A DNA stretch of 64,000 nucleotides from UBA5216 sp043743335 (GCA_043743335.1 JAYTWR010000004.1:1-64000); one strand, 5' to 3'; positions 17,801 through 26,525 are shown, counted from the first letter of the stretch. Numbers and translations are program-made. Notes: generated from the letters alone by a model not told the origin.

Positions 17801-18226
17801 GGCGGCTTCGGCGCGCGCCTTGGCTTCGGTTTCGGCTTTGCCGTGTTCGCTGACTTCAGACTGCACTTTGGCCACGCCTGCGGCCGAGGTGAAGTCGAGT
17901 CCGTCACCTACGCCTTCATCATCAGAATCGTCGAAGGGGTTGATGTCAACGGCGCCGATTCTTATCGGCTGTGTGACATTGAGCCGGTTATTGGGATCGA
18001 GATCCGGTCCGGAGAAAACGCGGATATAGCCCTCGGTGACCAGTTGCTCCAGCGCGAGGTGGCAGTGACCTTCGGGTACGCCGGATTTTCCGACGAGCTC
18101 GGCGACGGCGCATTTGCCGTCTACGGCAGCAAATATGCGGCTAAGCTCCCGCGGCAGTTTGGTGCTGCGCGCTTCGCGTATGCCTTTGGTGGTACGCGTG
18201 AAGACCGTTTCGCCGTGGTAGATCAT
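14825..18226 (-). CDS. winged-helix / long helical rod / membrane / AsmA-like protein
   Basis: 1133 residues with four parts. Residues about 1-90 (KGIREARSTKLPRELSRIF, AVAELVGKSGVPE, LEQLVTEGYIRVF) look like a winged helix-turn-helix domain. Residues about 130-715 are almost entirely Ala/Glu/Arg/Lys/Gln with no Pro or Gly breaks for long runs, predicting one very long alpha-helix or coiled coil. A basic RKKNWLAKG then precedes a single membrane segment (about 741-760). The last 370 residues are AsmA-like beta-rich sequence (QPVSISTMRYELFPSPKLTLEKVSIG and the C-terminal LSGSINAELG). The predicted topology is cytoplasmic head and rod with a periplasmic AsmA domain. The repetitive codons create long open frames on the other strand. 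AsmA relatives handle phospholipid traffic or outer-membrane biogenesis; the role of the head is unknown. Confidence 0.8.
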   Translation of the reverse strand: MIYHGETVFTRTTKGIREARSTKLPRELSRIFAAVDGKCAVAELVGKSGVPEGHCHLALEQLVTEGYIRVFSGPDLDPNNRLNVTQPIRIGAVDINPFDDSDDEGVGDGLDFTSAAGVAKVQSEVSEHGKAETEAKARAEAAAAESARAKVRQEAEKRARVIAEARIKAEAEARQRAEAEAKARAEAAMRASADAKSAADTKVRAEAEARLRTAMEAKLRAEAEARARGEAEAQARRQAQANERAEAEAKASADTAQRAEAEALARAAAEAKAREALEAQMKVMSEALARAEKLAADESAKREQFEAEIRARSEAEHKALEEAEMRSRGAEKATAEARAMAEEAARAKADAESQVRDRTRDAEAQARVQQAMKALEEAKGRAVAEAEGKAKAEARAQMESELRKLQEAERATRETEIAKAREEADANTRELVRELKDQARMAKVEAELQAAAEREAREEIEARANAQIREAQAQSARVQAESAAQTETERKARLEAEARADNERSLREAAVNQARAEAELKARTEVEALMAAEKKVRAEADAQAEAERAQRQQAERTAMQELAQTIAAERKAREQAEQQAAVAKQAREEAEKRLLTTAAGDPEQIRKANEQVQVAARAAEEAVARATAMAEAATKAKTEAEAKVKTEQAARAAAEDRAKAEAVQRVLQEQQSRARAETDIAARVARELKARDEAERAEEAQYRADAEERAKKSATERQARDAGAKATAPAPAGRKKNWLAKGAIGAVVAGGASLALLPMIPLSGYVPAVQDLMSKRLGQPVSISTMRYELFPSPKLTLEKVSIGKLQEVKADAVYVAIGPLGLISGTRNFDSIDVKSVTLDADAAGAVAGWVGAQANDPDLQVARVKFRGVKLATRDVEIPPFEVEATLGNRGELRKAIFNVEKARFEVTPKDKVWQVTLTASGWKPLIGPAVEFDELEATAIVDGNGATVSSFKGRVGGGALTGQLKATWGSTLQADGDLKLENSRLNQLMPAFTTNFSSTGTLSLNANYALAGTTVKTLFDDTRVEGSFTLAGGELNNVDVVRALQTARAGGQRGGKTRFDNLSGTVQVAGTRYSYRQLQLSSGPMNASGAVDVNNGALSGSINAELGSKGVVVARGVLATSGTLRDPVLK

Positions 18227-18386
18227 CGGGTCTTGGGGGTAAGGATGGACACTACTGCCAGCAGGGAAACCGCTTCCCTACGCTCAATACTGCGATTGTT
18301 CGTCACAAATCGTTCAACTATTATAGTTATATTTCAAAAACTTACTAGCGATGCGGTGTTCGCTGCCGCGTTCGCTGCCGTGTTCA

Positions 18387-19364
18387 CTATGAGCCTTCTA
18401 CCGCCAGCAGAATTTTGCCGGTGTGGCCTGCCGATTCCATCAACGCGTGGGCTTCCGCCGCGGCAGATAACGGGAACGTGCGCCCGGTGACAACGCGGAT
18501 TTTTCCGGCTTCGATCAGCGGCCAGACTTGGGCTTCCAGCGCTTGGGCGATGCGGGTTTTGTAGGCGACGGGGCGTGTGCGCAGTGTTGAGCCGGTGTAA
18601 CTTAAGCGCTTTAGCATGATGGGCATTAAATTGATTTCCACCTTGGAGCCCGCGGCGAACGCGAGTTGGATGATGCGCGCGTCGGGTGAGGCGGCTTTGA
18701 TGTTTTTTTCGATATTGGCACCGCCGACAATATCAAGAATCACGTTAGCGCCGCCCTCGGTGCGCACGACTTCCACAAAGTCTTCGGTCTTGTAGTCGAT
18801 GACGCGATCGGCACCCAAGTCGCGGCACAACTGGCAGCGCGCATCGGGGCTGTCGGTGGCGATGACTTTCGCGCCGAACGCCTTGCCCAGTTGTATGCAC
18901 GTGGAGCCGATGCCGCCTGCGCCGCCGTGCACCAAGAAGGTTTCGCCCGCTTTTAACTGCGCGCCGGCGAAGACGTTGCTCCAAACGGTGAAAAACGTTT
19001 CGGGCAAACCGGCGGCGTCGACCAGCGATACACCCTTGGGGATCGGCAGGCAATGATTGGCGTCAATCACGCAATACTCGGCATAACCGCCGCCGTTGGT
19101 GAGACCGCACAGCGCGTCACCTATTTTCCAGCGCGTGACGCCCGCACCTACGGCAGTGACCACGCCGGAGATTTCCAGTCCCAACAAATCCGAGGCACCG
19201 GGGGGCGCAGGGTAGAGCCCTTTGCGCTGCATCATGTCTGGACCGTTGACGCCGGTGGCGGCGACTTTGACCAACACTTCGCCGGCTTTGGGCGCGGGCA
19301 GGGGGCGCTCGGCGAGCGTCAGTACCTCGGGGCCGCCGGGCTTGCTGATGGCGATGACTTTCAT
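18387..19364 (-). CDS. NAD(P)H:quinone oxidoreductase, zinc-independent MDR family
   Basis: A 325-residue medium-chain reductase of the QOR/PIG3 group. The N-terminal GroES-like domain begins MKVIAISKPGGPEVLTLAERPLP. The NADP-binding loop is HGGAGGIGSTCIQLGKAFGA, followed by CRDLGADRVIDY. Cysteines that would bind the structural zinc of alcohol dehydrogenases are absent, as is usual in this group. It probably reduces quinones or enones with NADPH. The 160-base gap up to the AsmA-like gene start holds only a weak similarity to the AT-rich repeat near 18331-18350. Confidence 0.88.
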   Translation of the reverse strand: MKVIAISKPGGPEVLTLAERPLPAPKAGEVLVKVAATGVNGPDMMQRKGLYPAPPGASDLLGLEISGVVTAVGAGVTRWKIGDALCGLTNGGGYAEYCVIDANHCLPIPKGVSLVDAAGLPETFFTVWSNVFAGAQLKAGETFLVHGGAGGIGSTCIQLGKAFGAKVIATDSPDARCQLCRDLGADRVIDYKTEDFVEVVRTEGGANVILDIVGGANIEKNIKAASPDARIIQLAFAAGSKVEINLMPIMLKRLSYTGSTLRTRPVAYKTRIAQALEAQVWPLIEAGKIRVVTGRTFPLSAAAEAHALMESAGHTGKILLAVEGS

Positions 19365-19479
19365 AGATTTCTCGAAGGGGCGTTGCGAATGGGTGAATGA
19401 AAGCTCATGTTAGCATGCGCTGCAACAGTACCAATTGCGATGCGCTTGCCGCCATGACAATGATTGGGATGCGAAGCCT

Positions 19480-19659
19480 TCCAGCTTGAATACCGAGTTG
19501 CGTAAAGTGGTGGCGCAGCCCGAACTGCAGCGCCAACTGGCGGAGCAGGGTTACGAGCCGTTGAGCGGCACTGCGGAATCATTCGACGCCTACATTCGTT
19601 CTGAAATTGCCCAATGGACGCGCGTGGTTAAGGCCGCGAGAATTAACGTATCTAATTGA
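19480..19659 (+). pseudogene. C-terminal remnant of a Bug/TctC receptor
   Basis: The translation LNTELRKVVAQPELQRQLAEQ, then GYEPLSGTAESFDAYIRSEI and AQWTRVVKAARI, is the last 50-60 residues of a Bug protein. No signal peptide or upstream domain precedes it; the bases before 19480 do not read as Bug. It is a 5'-deleted relic ending directly at an AT-rich repeat copy. Confidence 0.75.
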
Positions 19660-19669
19660 TTTTATTGAG
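19648..19669 (-). repeat. AT-rich 16-mer motif, copy 6
   Basis: Minus-strand CTCAAT followed by AAAATCAATTAGATAC, overlapping the end of the Bug remnant. Confidence 0.8.
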
Positions 19670-19709
19670 AGTTACGGTTATTTCGCCGTTCGCGGCAGCG
19701 CGATGCCGC

Positions 19710-22700
19710 TCACACGGATTTGTTTTTAATTGACCAGCGCTGAACAATCGCAGCCAATTTCTCACTGGTGAAAGGCTTGGAAATATAGTCGTCCATGCCG
19801 GCGGCGAGACAGCTCTCACGGTCGCCTTCCATGGCATTGGCGGTTTGGGCGACGATGATATGGCGCGCCTGACCTTCCTTTTCGAGGGTGCGTATGGCTT
19901 GGGTGGCGGCGAATCCGTCCATCTCGGGCATGTGGCAATCCATCATGATCAAGTCAAAATGCTGCCGCTGCGTGGCTTCGACGGCTTCGCGTCCGTCGCG
20001 CGCCAGCGTGACAATGCAGTCGAGCTTTTTCAGCATCGCCGTCGCCACCATCTGATTCACGGTATTGTCTTCGGCGAGCAGCACCGCAACACCCTTCGTC
20101 GGCGCGTCGTCAAATAACAGTCGTTGCGTTTTTGCCAGCCAGGCGTCCGCTTCTTCTAGCTCGGCAGCCTCGGGCCCTTTTACGGTAAAGCTGAAACTGC
20201 TGCCGGCACCCGCCGTGCTCTCCACGGTCAAGGTGCCGCCCATCAGTTGCGCCAGTTGACGCGAAATGGTCAGGCCCAAGCCAGTGCCACCAAAGCGGCG
20301 CGTGGTGCCAACGTCGGCTTGGGAAAACGGATCAAATATGCGCTCAATCGCGGCTTGTGGAATGCCGATGCCGGTATCGCGTACATCAAAACGCAGGGTG
20401 ATCTCACCTTGCTCTCGGGCAGCCACGCTGACGTGCAAGCTCACCGCACCATGTCGGGTGAATTTGATGGCGTTACCGGCTAGGTTGGACAATGCTTGCG
20501 TGACCCGCACCGGATCGCCGCGTACGATGGGCGGGACGTCGGGTTCAATGTGGTAAGTCAGCGCGAGATTTTTCTCGCGCGCCGACGCGGTAAACATCTG
20601 CACCAGCCCGCTCACGCGCGAGCGCAAATCGTAGGTGATGTTTTCGATGTCGACTTTGCCGGCTTCAATTTTGGAAAAGTCGAGTATGTCGTTGATGATC
20701 TTGAGCAGACCCTCACCGGACAGCTTGACGGCATCAAGATAGCCGCGCTGATCGGCGTCGAGCGTTGTGCCGGCGAGGATGCTGGTCATGCCCAGCACGC
20801 CGTTCATCGGCGTGCGGATTTCGTGGCTCATGTTGGCGAGGAATTGCGAGCGCGCGCGCATCGCTGCCTCGGCCTCTTCGCGTGCGCGGATCAGATTCTG
20901 CTCGGTACGTTTCAGATCCGAGATGTCCGTGATGGCGGTGATAATGCCGCTGACTTCGCCGGCCTGATTCGAATAGGTCGATTTCGTCACAATGCAGATG
21001 GCCTTGCGTCCGTTGCCGACCGTCATTTCGCGCTCGATTTGATGGATGCCCGGCTGCTCATACAGCGCCCGTTCGATGCGTTCGATGTCCGACGCAATCT
21101 CGGGACGCCGCTGCGTGACTGTCATGGCGAGCGCATGCTCGCGCTTGATCGCAAACATTTGCTCATACGCGGTGTTTACCAAGGTAATTTGCGAATCACG
21201 ATTCTTCACCACGATGGGCATAGGCGTGGCATCCAGCAAAATGGTGGTCAGCCGCAATTGTTCTTCGGCGGCGCGCTCGGCCTGGCGTAATTGGGTGATG
21301 TCGGAATAGGTGGTGATAATGCCCGCCACTGCCCCGGCAACGTCCCGATAGCTGGATTTCGTGATCATGCAACGCACTTTGCGCCCGGTGCCGCCGGTCA
21401 GTTCACTCTCAAACTGCCGGGTGCTTGGCGTTTGCAGCAACTCAGCGTCGACGCTTTCGATTTCACTGACGGTGGCGTCTTCCTGGCCGGGGCGTATTTG
21501 CCGGTTTAGCACGGCATCACGGTGCACATTAAAGAGTTTTTCGTAAGCCGTGTTGATATAAATAATGCGGCGCTGCGCGTTCTTAATCATGGTTGGTGCA
21601 GGAGAGGCATCGAGCAGGATATTGGTCATCTGCAGGCGATGTGCCGCCAGTTCCCCGGCATTTTTGAGATCGGTGACATCGGCGTGCATGGTCATGAAGC
21701 CCGTGATTTTGCCGGTCGCGTCGGTCAGCGCCGCCTTGGTTGTGCTGTAGTGGCGTGTTGTGCCATCGGGCAACACGCGCGTGCGCGCGAAGTTGCGCAC
21801 GCCGGGGCTTGCGCGCAAGGCTTCTTCGATTGGGCTGCCGGATTGATCCGGCGTGAACACGTTGGCTTCCAGTGTTTTCTTTCCAACTAGGGTTTCACGC
21901 CGCACGCCGAATTCCCGCTCGTACGCCGCATTGATGCGGGTAAAACGCTGCTGCCCGTCCTTGATGGAAATCGCCATCGGTGCTGATTCAAGCAGCGTTT
22001 CTGTGACGTGCAATTGCGCAGACAAGCGTTCCTGCGCCTGCTTCAGCTCGGTAATGTCGTTGTAGGTGGTCACCAAACCGATAACCTTCCCCTCGGTATC
22101 CAGCACCGGGCCCTTGGCGACCATGAGTTGAACCACATGGCCCGAAGGTAACGTTCTGCTGGTTTCGTACTGCACAATGCGCGGGTTGGCCAGTATAGAG
22201 CGTTCTATCGCCGCGCCCTGGTCGGCAATATCGCCGTGCGTTGCGCGCAATGTTTGCCCCAGCAGTTGCGCACGGGATCGTTCCAGCAGCCGCTCATACG
22301 GCGCGTTCATGTGCGTGAAGCGCTGATGTTCGTCTTTGATCGATAACGGCGTGGGCGTGGCTTCGAGTAGCGCTTCGGTCATGCGCAACGAGGCGCTGAG
22401 TTTGCGCTGCGCCAGCACGTTCTCCGTGTTGTCGCGCGCGATGCCGCGGTAACCGGTAAACACGCCGTGCGCATCGAATATCGGCTCGCCGTTGGCGCTG
22501 AAATGGCGGAGCCCGTTTGCCGGGGTATTCACGGGGAAAGCAAAGTTCTCAAACGGCTGGTGCGCATTCAGTGTGGCGTGGTGCGCCTGCCAATGCGGAT
22601 CGTCCAGCGCGCCGCCGACGTACTCCCATCGCGTCTTGCCAATAATGTCCGAGGCATCGCTGCCTAACAACGCGGCGCCGTTAGACGACACTAGGGTGAA

Positions 22701-23051
22701 GCGGAATTGGTCGTCTTGCTCCCAATACCAATCCGAGGAAATCCGCCGCAAGGTCTCAAAGCGGTCTTCGATCTGGCTCGCGTGACGCGCTGTTTCCAGC
22801 AGTTGCTTTTTTGCCGCCGCCAATTCAGCCGCAGTCGTGGACAGGCTTTGCAGGCGCAATTCCTGCTCGCGATCAAATTGCTGATAACTGGCGTCTACTG
22901 ACTGTAGCAGCGCCTGCAAACCCTGCGCGAGTGTGGCACCCTGGGGCAGTGTGTCGACGGCAGGTGCCGCCAGCCATACAGACAGCGCCTCATCCGTGGA
23001 AAAGCGCAAGGCATCGCGGAGTTGGCGTAGGAGTTGTGCGTGCATAGGCAA
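19710..23051 (-). CDS. hybrid sensor histidine kinase with five PAS domains
   Basis: 1113 residues with no membrane segment, so a cytoplasmic sensor. After an N-terminal helical region come PAS1 (about 95-215) and four similar PAS modules, each opening with a phrase like TEALLEATPTPLSIKDEHQRF. Then come HisKA with SHEIRTPMNG (His743), HATPase_c (DTGIGIP, GGTGLGL) and a receiver domain with LAEDN and MMDCHMPEMDG (Asp1038). The phosphorelay would need an Hpt protein and regulator that are not in the window. The similarity between PAS2 to PAS5 indicates internal duplication. Confidence 0.92.
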   Translation of the reverse strand: MPMHAQLLRQLRDALRFSTDEALSVWLAAPAVDTLPQGATLAQGLQALLQSVDASYQQFDREQELRLQSLSTTAAELAAAKKQLLETARHASQIEDRFETLRRISSDWYWEQDDQFRFTLVSSNGAALLGSDASDIIGKTRWEYVGGALDDPHWQAHHATLNAHQPFENFAFPVNTPANGLRHFSANGEPIFDAHGVFTGYRGIARDNTENVLAQRKLSASLRMTEALLEATPTPLSIKDEHQRFTHMNAPYERLLERSRAQLLGQTLRATHGDIADQGAAIERSILANPRIVQYETSRTLPSGHVVQLMVAKGPVLDTEGKVIGLVTTYNDITELKQAQERLSAQLHVTETLLESAPMAISIKDGQQRFTRINAAYEREFGVRRETLVGKKTLEANVFTPDQSGSPIEEALRASPGVRNFARTRVLPDGTTRHYSTTKAALTDATGKITGFMTMHADVTDLKNAGELAAHRLQMTNILLDASPAPTMIKNAQRRIIYINTAYEKLFNVHRDAVLNRQIRPGQEDATVSEIESVDAELLQTPSTRQFESELTGGTGRKVRCMITKSSYRDVAGAVAGIITTYSDITQLRQAERAAEEQLRLTTILLDATPMPIVVKNRDSQITLVNTAYEQMFAIKREHALAMTVTQRRPEIASDIERIERALYEQPGIHQIEREMTVGNGRKAICIVTKSTYSNQAGEVSGIITAITDISDLKRTEQNLIRAREEAEAAMRARSQFLANMSHEIRTPMNGVLGMTSILAGTTLDADQRGYLDAVKLSGEGLLKIINDILDFSKIEAGKVDIENITYDLRSRVSGLVQMFTASAREKNLALTYHIEPDVPPIVRGDPVRVTQALSNLAGNAIKFTRHGAVSLHVSVAAREQGEITLRFDVRDTGIGIPQAAIERIFDPFSQADVGTTRRFGGTGLGLTISRQLAQLMGGTLTVESTAGAGSSFSFTVKGPEAAELEEADAWLAKTQRLLFDDAPTKGVAVLLAEDNTVNQMVATAMLKKLDCIVTLARDGREAVEATQRQHFDLIMMDCHMPEMDGFAATQAIRTLEKEGQARHIIVAQTANAMEGDRESCLAAGMDDYISKPFTSEKLAAIVQRWSIKNKSV

Positions 23052-23278
23052 GTGGCAATCGCTGGGCTGGCGTTAGACTGTGGCAGGGCGCACTGCGGTG
23101 ACGCACTGCGGTGAATGTCGATGGTGTAGTTCTATCATGGCATGGGCGCACGGGTTCTGCTGAAAACGACCGGCACAGAACGACCGGTAGAGCGACCTAT
23201 TTGTTGCGTTGTAACACAAAGCCACCGCCGGCACTGGCACGCCGGTGGAACAATCGGCGAGATCATTAACCGAGGGCA

Positions 23279-23432
23279 ACTATTCAGCTAAACCGTATGT
23301 CGGTGACGAAGGAACCGCATCAGCCGTGGTGCTGACATCGAGCTGACATCGAGATATGGCCTTGCGTACGCCCGTCACGCGAACGATGCGGTTCGCTACG
23401 CTCACCGGCATCCTACGACGAAGCTGAACAGT
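23279..23432. mobile_element. MITE-like palindromic element, copy A
   Basis: A 154-base element bounded by ACTATTCAGC and GCTGAACAGT, which are imperfect inverted repeats. Inside, GGTGACGAAGGAACCGCATC on the left is mirrored by GATGCGGTTCGCTACG and CTCACCGGCATCCTAC on the right. An 11-base unit GCTGACATCGA is duplicated at its centre. No coding capacity. Two related copies lie at 30867 and 37983. The surrounding 23052-23521 gap otherwise holds only a 13-bp tandem duplication (23089-23114) and one AT-rich motif. Confidence 0.7.
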
Positions 23433-23460
23433 GACAACTGGGGATAGGTGGCTTATAAAA

Positions 23461-23484
23461 AAATCAATAAAATCAATTAGTTAC
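23461..23484 (+). repeat. AT-rich 16-mer motif, copy 7
   Basis: Perfect consensus AAAATCAATTAGTTAC preceded by ATCAAT, between copy A of the MITE-like element and the cupin stop. Confidence 0.9.
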
Positions 23485-23521
23485 AGAAATTCCGCAGATT
23501 GCAGAATATCTACCGTCTTGT

Positions 23522-23956
23522 TTAGTGTGTGCGACCGCCTTCAATCGATTCATAGCCCGCAGCCTCCAGCGACCCGGCACCGCTCCAGCCCCACGCCAAC
23601 ACCACGTCTGTGTCGGAATTATTCTTGAAGCCATGCCAGTGCCCGCGCGGGGTGAACACGACATCGCCTTTACTGGACGGAATTTCTTCGCCGTTTTCGC
23701 CGTACATCACACCGCTGCCTTCGATCACGATCCAGAATTCATCGCAATTGAAATGCCGGTGCTGATCGTGTTGCGCGCCGGGCGGCAGCACGGTCCAGCC
23801 CACCAGCAGCTTGTCGGAATTGCAGGTTTTCTGGTTAATCAGGAATTGCACTTGCATGTTGACCCAACCGTCTTTGGCCTTGAGACCGCCGACTTTGGGT
23901 ACATCGTTCAGGCTGGTTTTGTAGGGCTTTAGCGTGGTGTATTCATCCGGCTTCAT
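23522..23956 (-). CDS. cupin-domain protein
   Basis: A 144-residue single-domain cupin. The first motif reads PGAQHDQHRHFNCDEFWIVIEGSG and the second GDVVFTPRGHWHGFKN; their His and Glu residues form the usual metal site. Its start overlaps the stop of the upstream dehydrogenase by four bases (ATGA), so the two are translationally coupled and probably act on the same substrate. Small cupins of this type are dioxygenases, isomerases or sugar-acid binding proteins; I cannot choose among these. Confidence 0.85.
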   Translation of the reverse strand: MKPDEYTTLKPYKTSLNDVPKVGGLKAKDGWVNMQVQFLINQKTCNSDKLLVGWTVLPPGAQHDQHRHFNCDEFWIVIEGSGVMYGENGEEIPSSKGDVVFTPRGHWHGFKNNSDTDVVLAWGWSGAGSLEAAGYESIEGGRTH

Positions 23957-24834
23957 GCTTGTCCTCCGAGTATGCGATAGGCTTGATGGGCGACCACAAA
24001 ATCGTGGTGATCTATTTTCAGTCCGCGGCAGGCGTTCATCATTTCATTGGCCGCTGCCGCGAGCGGCGTCGGCGAGCCCAACTTGCGGCCTTGCTCCAGC
24101 ACCAGCAGCATGTCTTTCTGTTGCAGGGTGACGTCGGCCAGCGGCACGGCGGGCATTTTACCGTCAAGTATGAACGGCCCGCGATAGCCCAGCACCGGTG
24201 AAGCAGCCACGCTCTTTAAAATAGCGTCCACCGCGATCTCGCGCGACACGCCACCTTTTTCCGCCAATGCCACTGCTTCGCCAAAGGCGATTACTTCGAT
24301 CATTAACAGCGCATTCACCGAGAGCTTCATCTGCACCGCCAGCCCATTGCCCCCGATGTACGTGGATTTGGGGCCGATGGCCAGCAGCACCGGTAACACT
24401 TTTTCATACGCCGCTTTGTTGCCACCCACCATGGTGGAGGCATTGCCCTGCACCAGCGTCACCGGGCTGCCGGAGATGGGCGCGTCGAGCATGGTCAATC
24501 CGGCCTGAGCAAATGTCGCCGCCACTTCACGGCTGGGTTCCGGCGCAATGGTGCTCATGTCAAGATAAATGCCGCCCTTTTTCAGGCCACTGATAATGCC
24601 ATCCGGCCCCAGTGCGACGGATTTCACGGCGTCAGCGTCAGTGACGATGGAGAACACGATTTCCGATTGCGCCGCGACGTCGCGCGGCGTGTCGCCCCAG
24701 CGCATGCCGGCTTTGATAAGCGCTTGCGCTTTGTCGCGCGAGCGGTTCCAGCCGGTCACCGTGTGTCCAGCCGCCATGAGCCGCGCTACGATAATGGCAC
24801 CCATGGCACCGAGGCCGACGAATCCGAGTTGCAT
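23953..24834 (-). CDS. NAD(P)-dependent beta-hydroxyacid dehydrogenase (3-HIBDH/GarR family)
   Basis: 293 residues. The N-terminus MQLGFVGLGAMGAIIVARLMAAGHTVTGWNRS is the Rossmann loop of 3-hydroxyisobutyrate or tartronate semialdehyde reductase relatives. The substrate-binding DAPISGSPVTLVQGNASTMVGG and the catalytic Lys region GNGLAVQMKLSVNALLM follow. Members oxidise or reduce beta-hydroxyacids. It is coupled to the cupin gene downstream and begins 20 bases after the nuclease-like gene ends. Confidence 0.9.
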   Translation of the reverse strand: MQLGFVGLGAMGAIIVARLMAAGHTVTGWNRSRDKAQALIKAGMRWGDTPRDVAAQSEIVFSIVTDADAVKSVALGPDGIISGLKKGGIYLDMSTIAPEPSREVAATFAQAGLTMLDAPISGSPVTLVQGNASTMVGGNKAAYEKVLPVLLAIGPKSTYIGGNGLAVQMKLSVNALLMIEVIAFGEAVALAEKGGVSREIAVDAILKSVAASPVLGYRGPFILDGKMPAVPLADVTLQQKDMLLVLEQGRKLGSPTPLAAAANEMMNACRGLKIDHHDFVVAHQAYRILGGQA

Positions 24835-24853
24835 GGTGTATCCCTGTAAAAAA

Positions 24854-25822
24854 TCAGTAGCCGAAGGTTACTGTGACCGGCAGGTGATCTGAACCGAGAT
24901 CGGGGCCGATTTCGCGTTTCACCAGCGGCAGTGACGGATGGGCAAAGCTGTGGTCGATGGCCAGCCCCAGATTGGCGTTGTCGAAGGTCACCGGCCAAGT
25001 GTGCGCAAAGCGGCGCGGCGTGCGGGCATCGCGCAGGCCGCTGTCGGCCACGAATTTGTCGAAATGGGGCGACCATGGCGTCAGGTTAAAGTCACCCACG
25101 ACGACCGGTGTTGCCTGCGGTTGCCGAGCCACCCTTTGCGCGATGTAATCCAGTTTGGTGTTGCGATCCCGCGCCATGTTCCCGGAGACCGGCGGCGGCG
25201 CGTGCAGCGCGTAGAGCGCCAGCGGTTCGCTGCGGTTCGGCAGCTTGATGAGCGCTTCAATGTGTGGATACAGCCGTAGCGGTTTGAACGACGCTTCTCC
25301 GCCCGCCAGCGGAAACCGGCTGGCCAGCGCTATGCCGAACGGGGAATCTTCTAAGTATTTGATTTGATGGGGAAAAATATCTTTTATCTCGTCGAGTATG
25401 GGGTCGAATTGCGTCGAGGCTTCGAGTAGCACCACCACGTCGATGAGCTTGGCGCGGCGGCGTAAATACGAACTGACGCGGCCCGGCTGTTCGTGGTGCA
25501 AGCCCACGTTAAAATGAAACACCGTGATGGGGTGTGACACGGCAGCGGCGGGTGGCTGTTCCTGCAGCCACATCTGCGCGACGGGATACCCGTTCCATAA
25601 CGCCAGCGCACTGGCCAACGCGGCCCAGCGCCATACGCGCAACGCCGCCAAGCCCAACACACACAGCAGCGCGAAGACGGTGTAATGCGGCCTGAAGTGG
25701 CTGAACAGTTCAGCGAACCAATGCAGCGAAGCCAGCGCCGCGCAGCCGGTGACGAGCGCCACCAGCAGGGTCAACGCGATGAAGCGCTTGGCGATACGTT
25801 GTTTGTATTCTCTTGGGGCCAC
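24854..25822 (-). CDS. membrane-anchored endonuclease/exonuclease/phosphatase family protein
   Basis: About 322 residues if GTG 25822 is the start; I rejected a longer start because it would cover most of the pyroglutamyl peptidase gene on the other strand. Three N-terminal hydrophobic segments (ALTLLVALVTGCAALASL, TVFALLCVLGLAAL and a third) precede the EEP domain. Its motifs are FHFNVGLHHEQ, VVVLLEAS, VVVGDFNLTPWS and the terminal GSDHLPV, the metal- and phosphate-binding set of Mg-dependent hydrolases. Substrate may be nucleic acid, phospholipid or inositol phosphate. No clear ribosome site is seen at the GTG. Confidence 0.8.
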   Translation of the reverse strand: MAPREYKQRIAKRFIALTLLVALVTGCAALASLHWFAELFSHFRPHYTVFALLCVLGLAALRVWRWAALASALALWNGYPVAQMWLQEQPPAAAVSHPITVFHFNVGLHHEQPGRVSSYLRRRAKLIDVVVLLEASTQFDPILDEIKDIFPHQIKYLEDSPFGIALASRFPLAGGEASFKPLRLYPHIEALIKLPNRSEPLALYALHAPPPVSGNMARDRNTKLDYIAQRVARQPQATPVVVGDFNLTPWSPHFDKFVADSGLRDARTPRRFAHTWPVTFDNANLGLAIDHSFAHPSLPLVKREIGPDLGSDHLPVTVTFGY

Positions 25823-25931
25823 GGCTGCGCATTTTATCGGTAAACACCGTGCAGTGGCCGGCGAGCGGTGGTTTAAAATGTTGGTGAAACAAACCGTTAC
25901 GGATGCTGATCCGTGAAAGTGTAGGTGACAC

Positions 25932-26525
25932 ATGAAAGCGCTGGTCACGGGTTTTGATCCGTTTGGCGGCGACCCGAGTAATCCGTCGTACGAGGCCGTG
26001 CGGCGCTTGCCCGCGTGGTTGGGCCGCTTGCAGGTGGTGACGGCGGAACTGCCGACGTCATTTGCGCGTGCGCCGCGCCGCTTGCGGACGTTGATCGCGC
26101 GTGAGCAGCCGCAGATCGTGTTGTGTGTGGGATTGGCGGCGGATCGCGCGGCAATCAGCATTGAGCGCCTGGCAGTGAATCTCAGCGACGCGCGCATCGC
26201 GGACAACGACGGCGCGCAGCCGTGCAACAAAGCGGTGACGGCGCGCGCACCGGCGGCGTACTTTGCGACTCTGCCGGTGGTGAAAATTGCCGCGTCACTG
26301 AACCGTGCCGGATTGCCGGCTACGCTGTCGATGAGCGCAGGCACGTTTGTGTGTAACCACGTGTTTTTCGGGCTGATGCACGCCGTGGCGCATTCGGCCC
26401 ATGTGCGGCGGGCAGGGTTTGTGCACGTACCGGCATTGCCGCAAGTCGGTGCCGATGCCGCCTTGGCGGATTTGGTGCGCGCGCTCGAAATCGTGCTGCG
26501 CACGACCCATGTCGTGGGCCGTTGA
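25932..26525 (+). CDS. pcp: pyroglutamyl-peptidase I
   Basis: A 197-residue C15 cysteine peptidase that removes N-terminal pyroglutamate. The start MKALVTGFDPFGGDPSNPS is typical. The catalytic Glu lies in ISIERLAVN, Cys141 in GTFVCNHVF and His in RRAGFVHVPALP, so the triad is intact. Slightly shorter than most relatives (about 210). It is divergent from the nuclease-like gene. A CTAAT pentamer array follows its stop. Confidence 0.88.
   Translation: MKALVTGFDPFGGDPSNPSYEAVRRLPAWLGRLQVVTAELPTSFARAPRRLRTLIAREQPQIVLCVGLAADRAAISIERLAVNLSDARIADNDGAQPCNKAVTARAPAAYFATLPVVKIAASLNRAGLPATLSMSAGTFVCNHVFFGLMHAVAHSAHVRRAGFVHVPALPQVGADAALADLVRALEIVLRTTHVVGR

Noticed and set aside
16468..18490. Long plus-strand open frames (367 and 404 codons) opposite the AsmA-like protein
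   Set aside because: They are produced by the repetitive Ala/Glu/Arg codons of the minus-strand rod, have extreme Arg/Ala/Phe composition and no domain or ribosome site.
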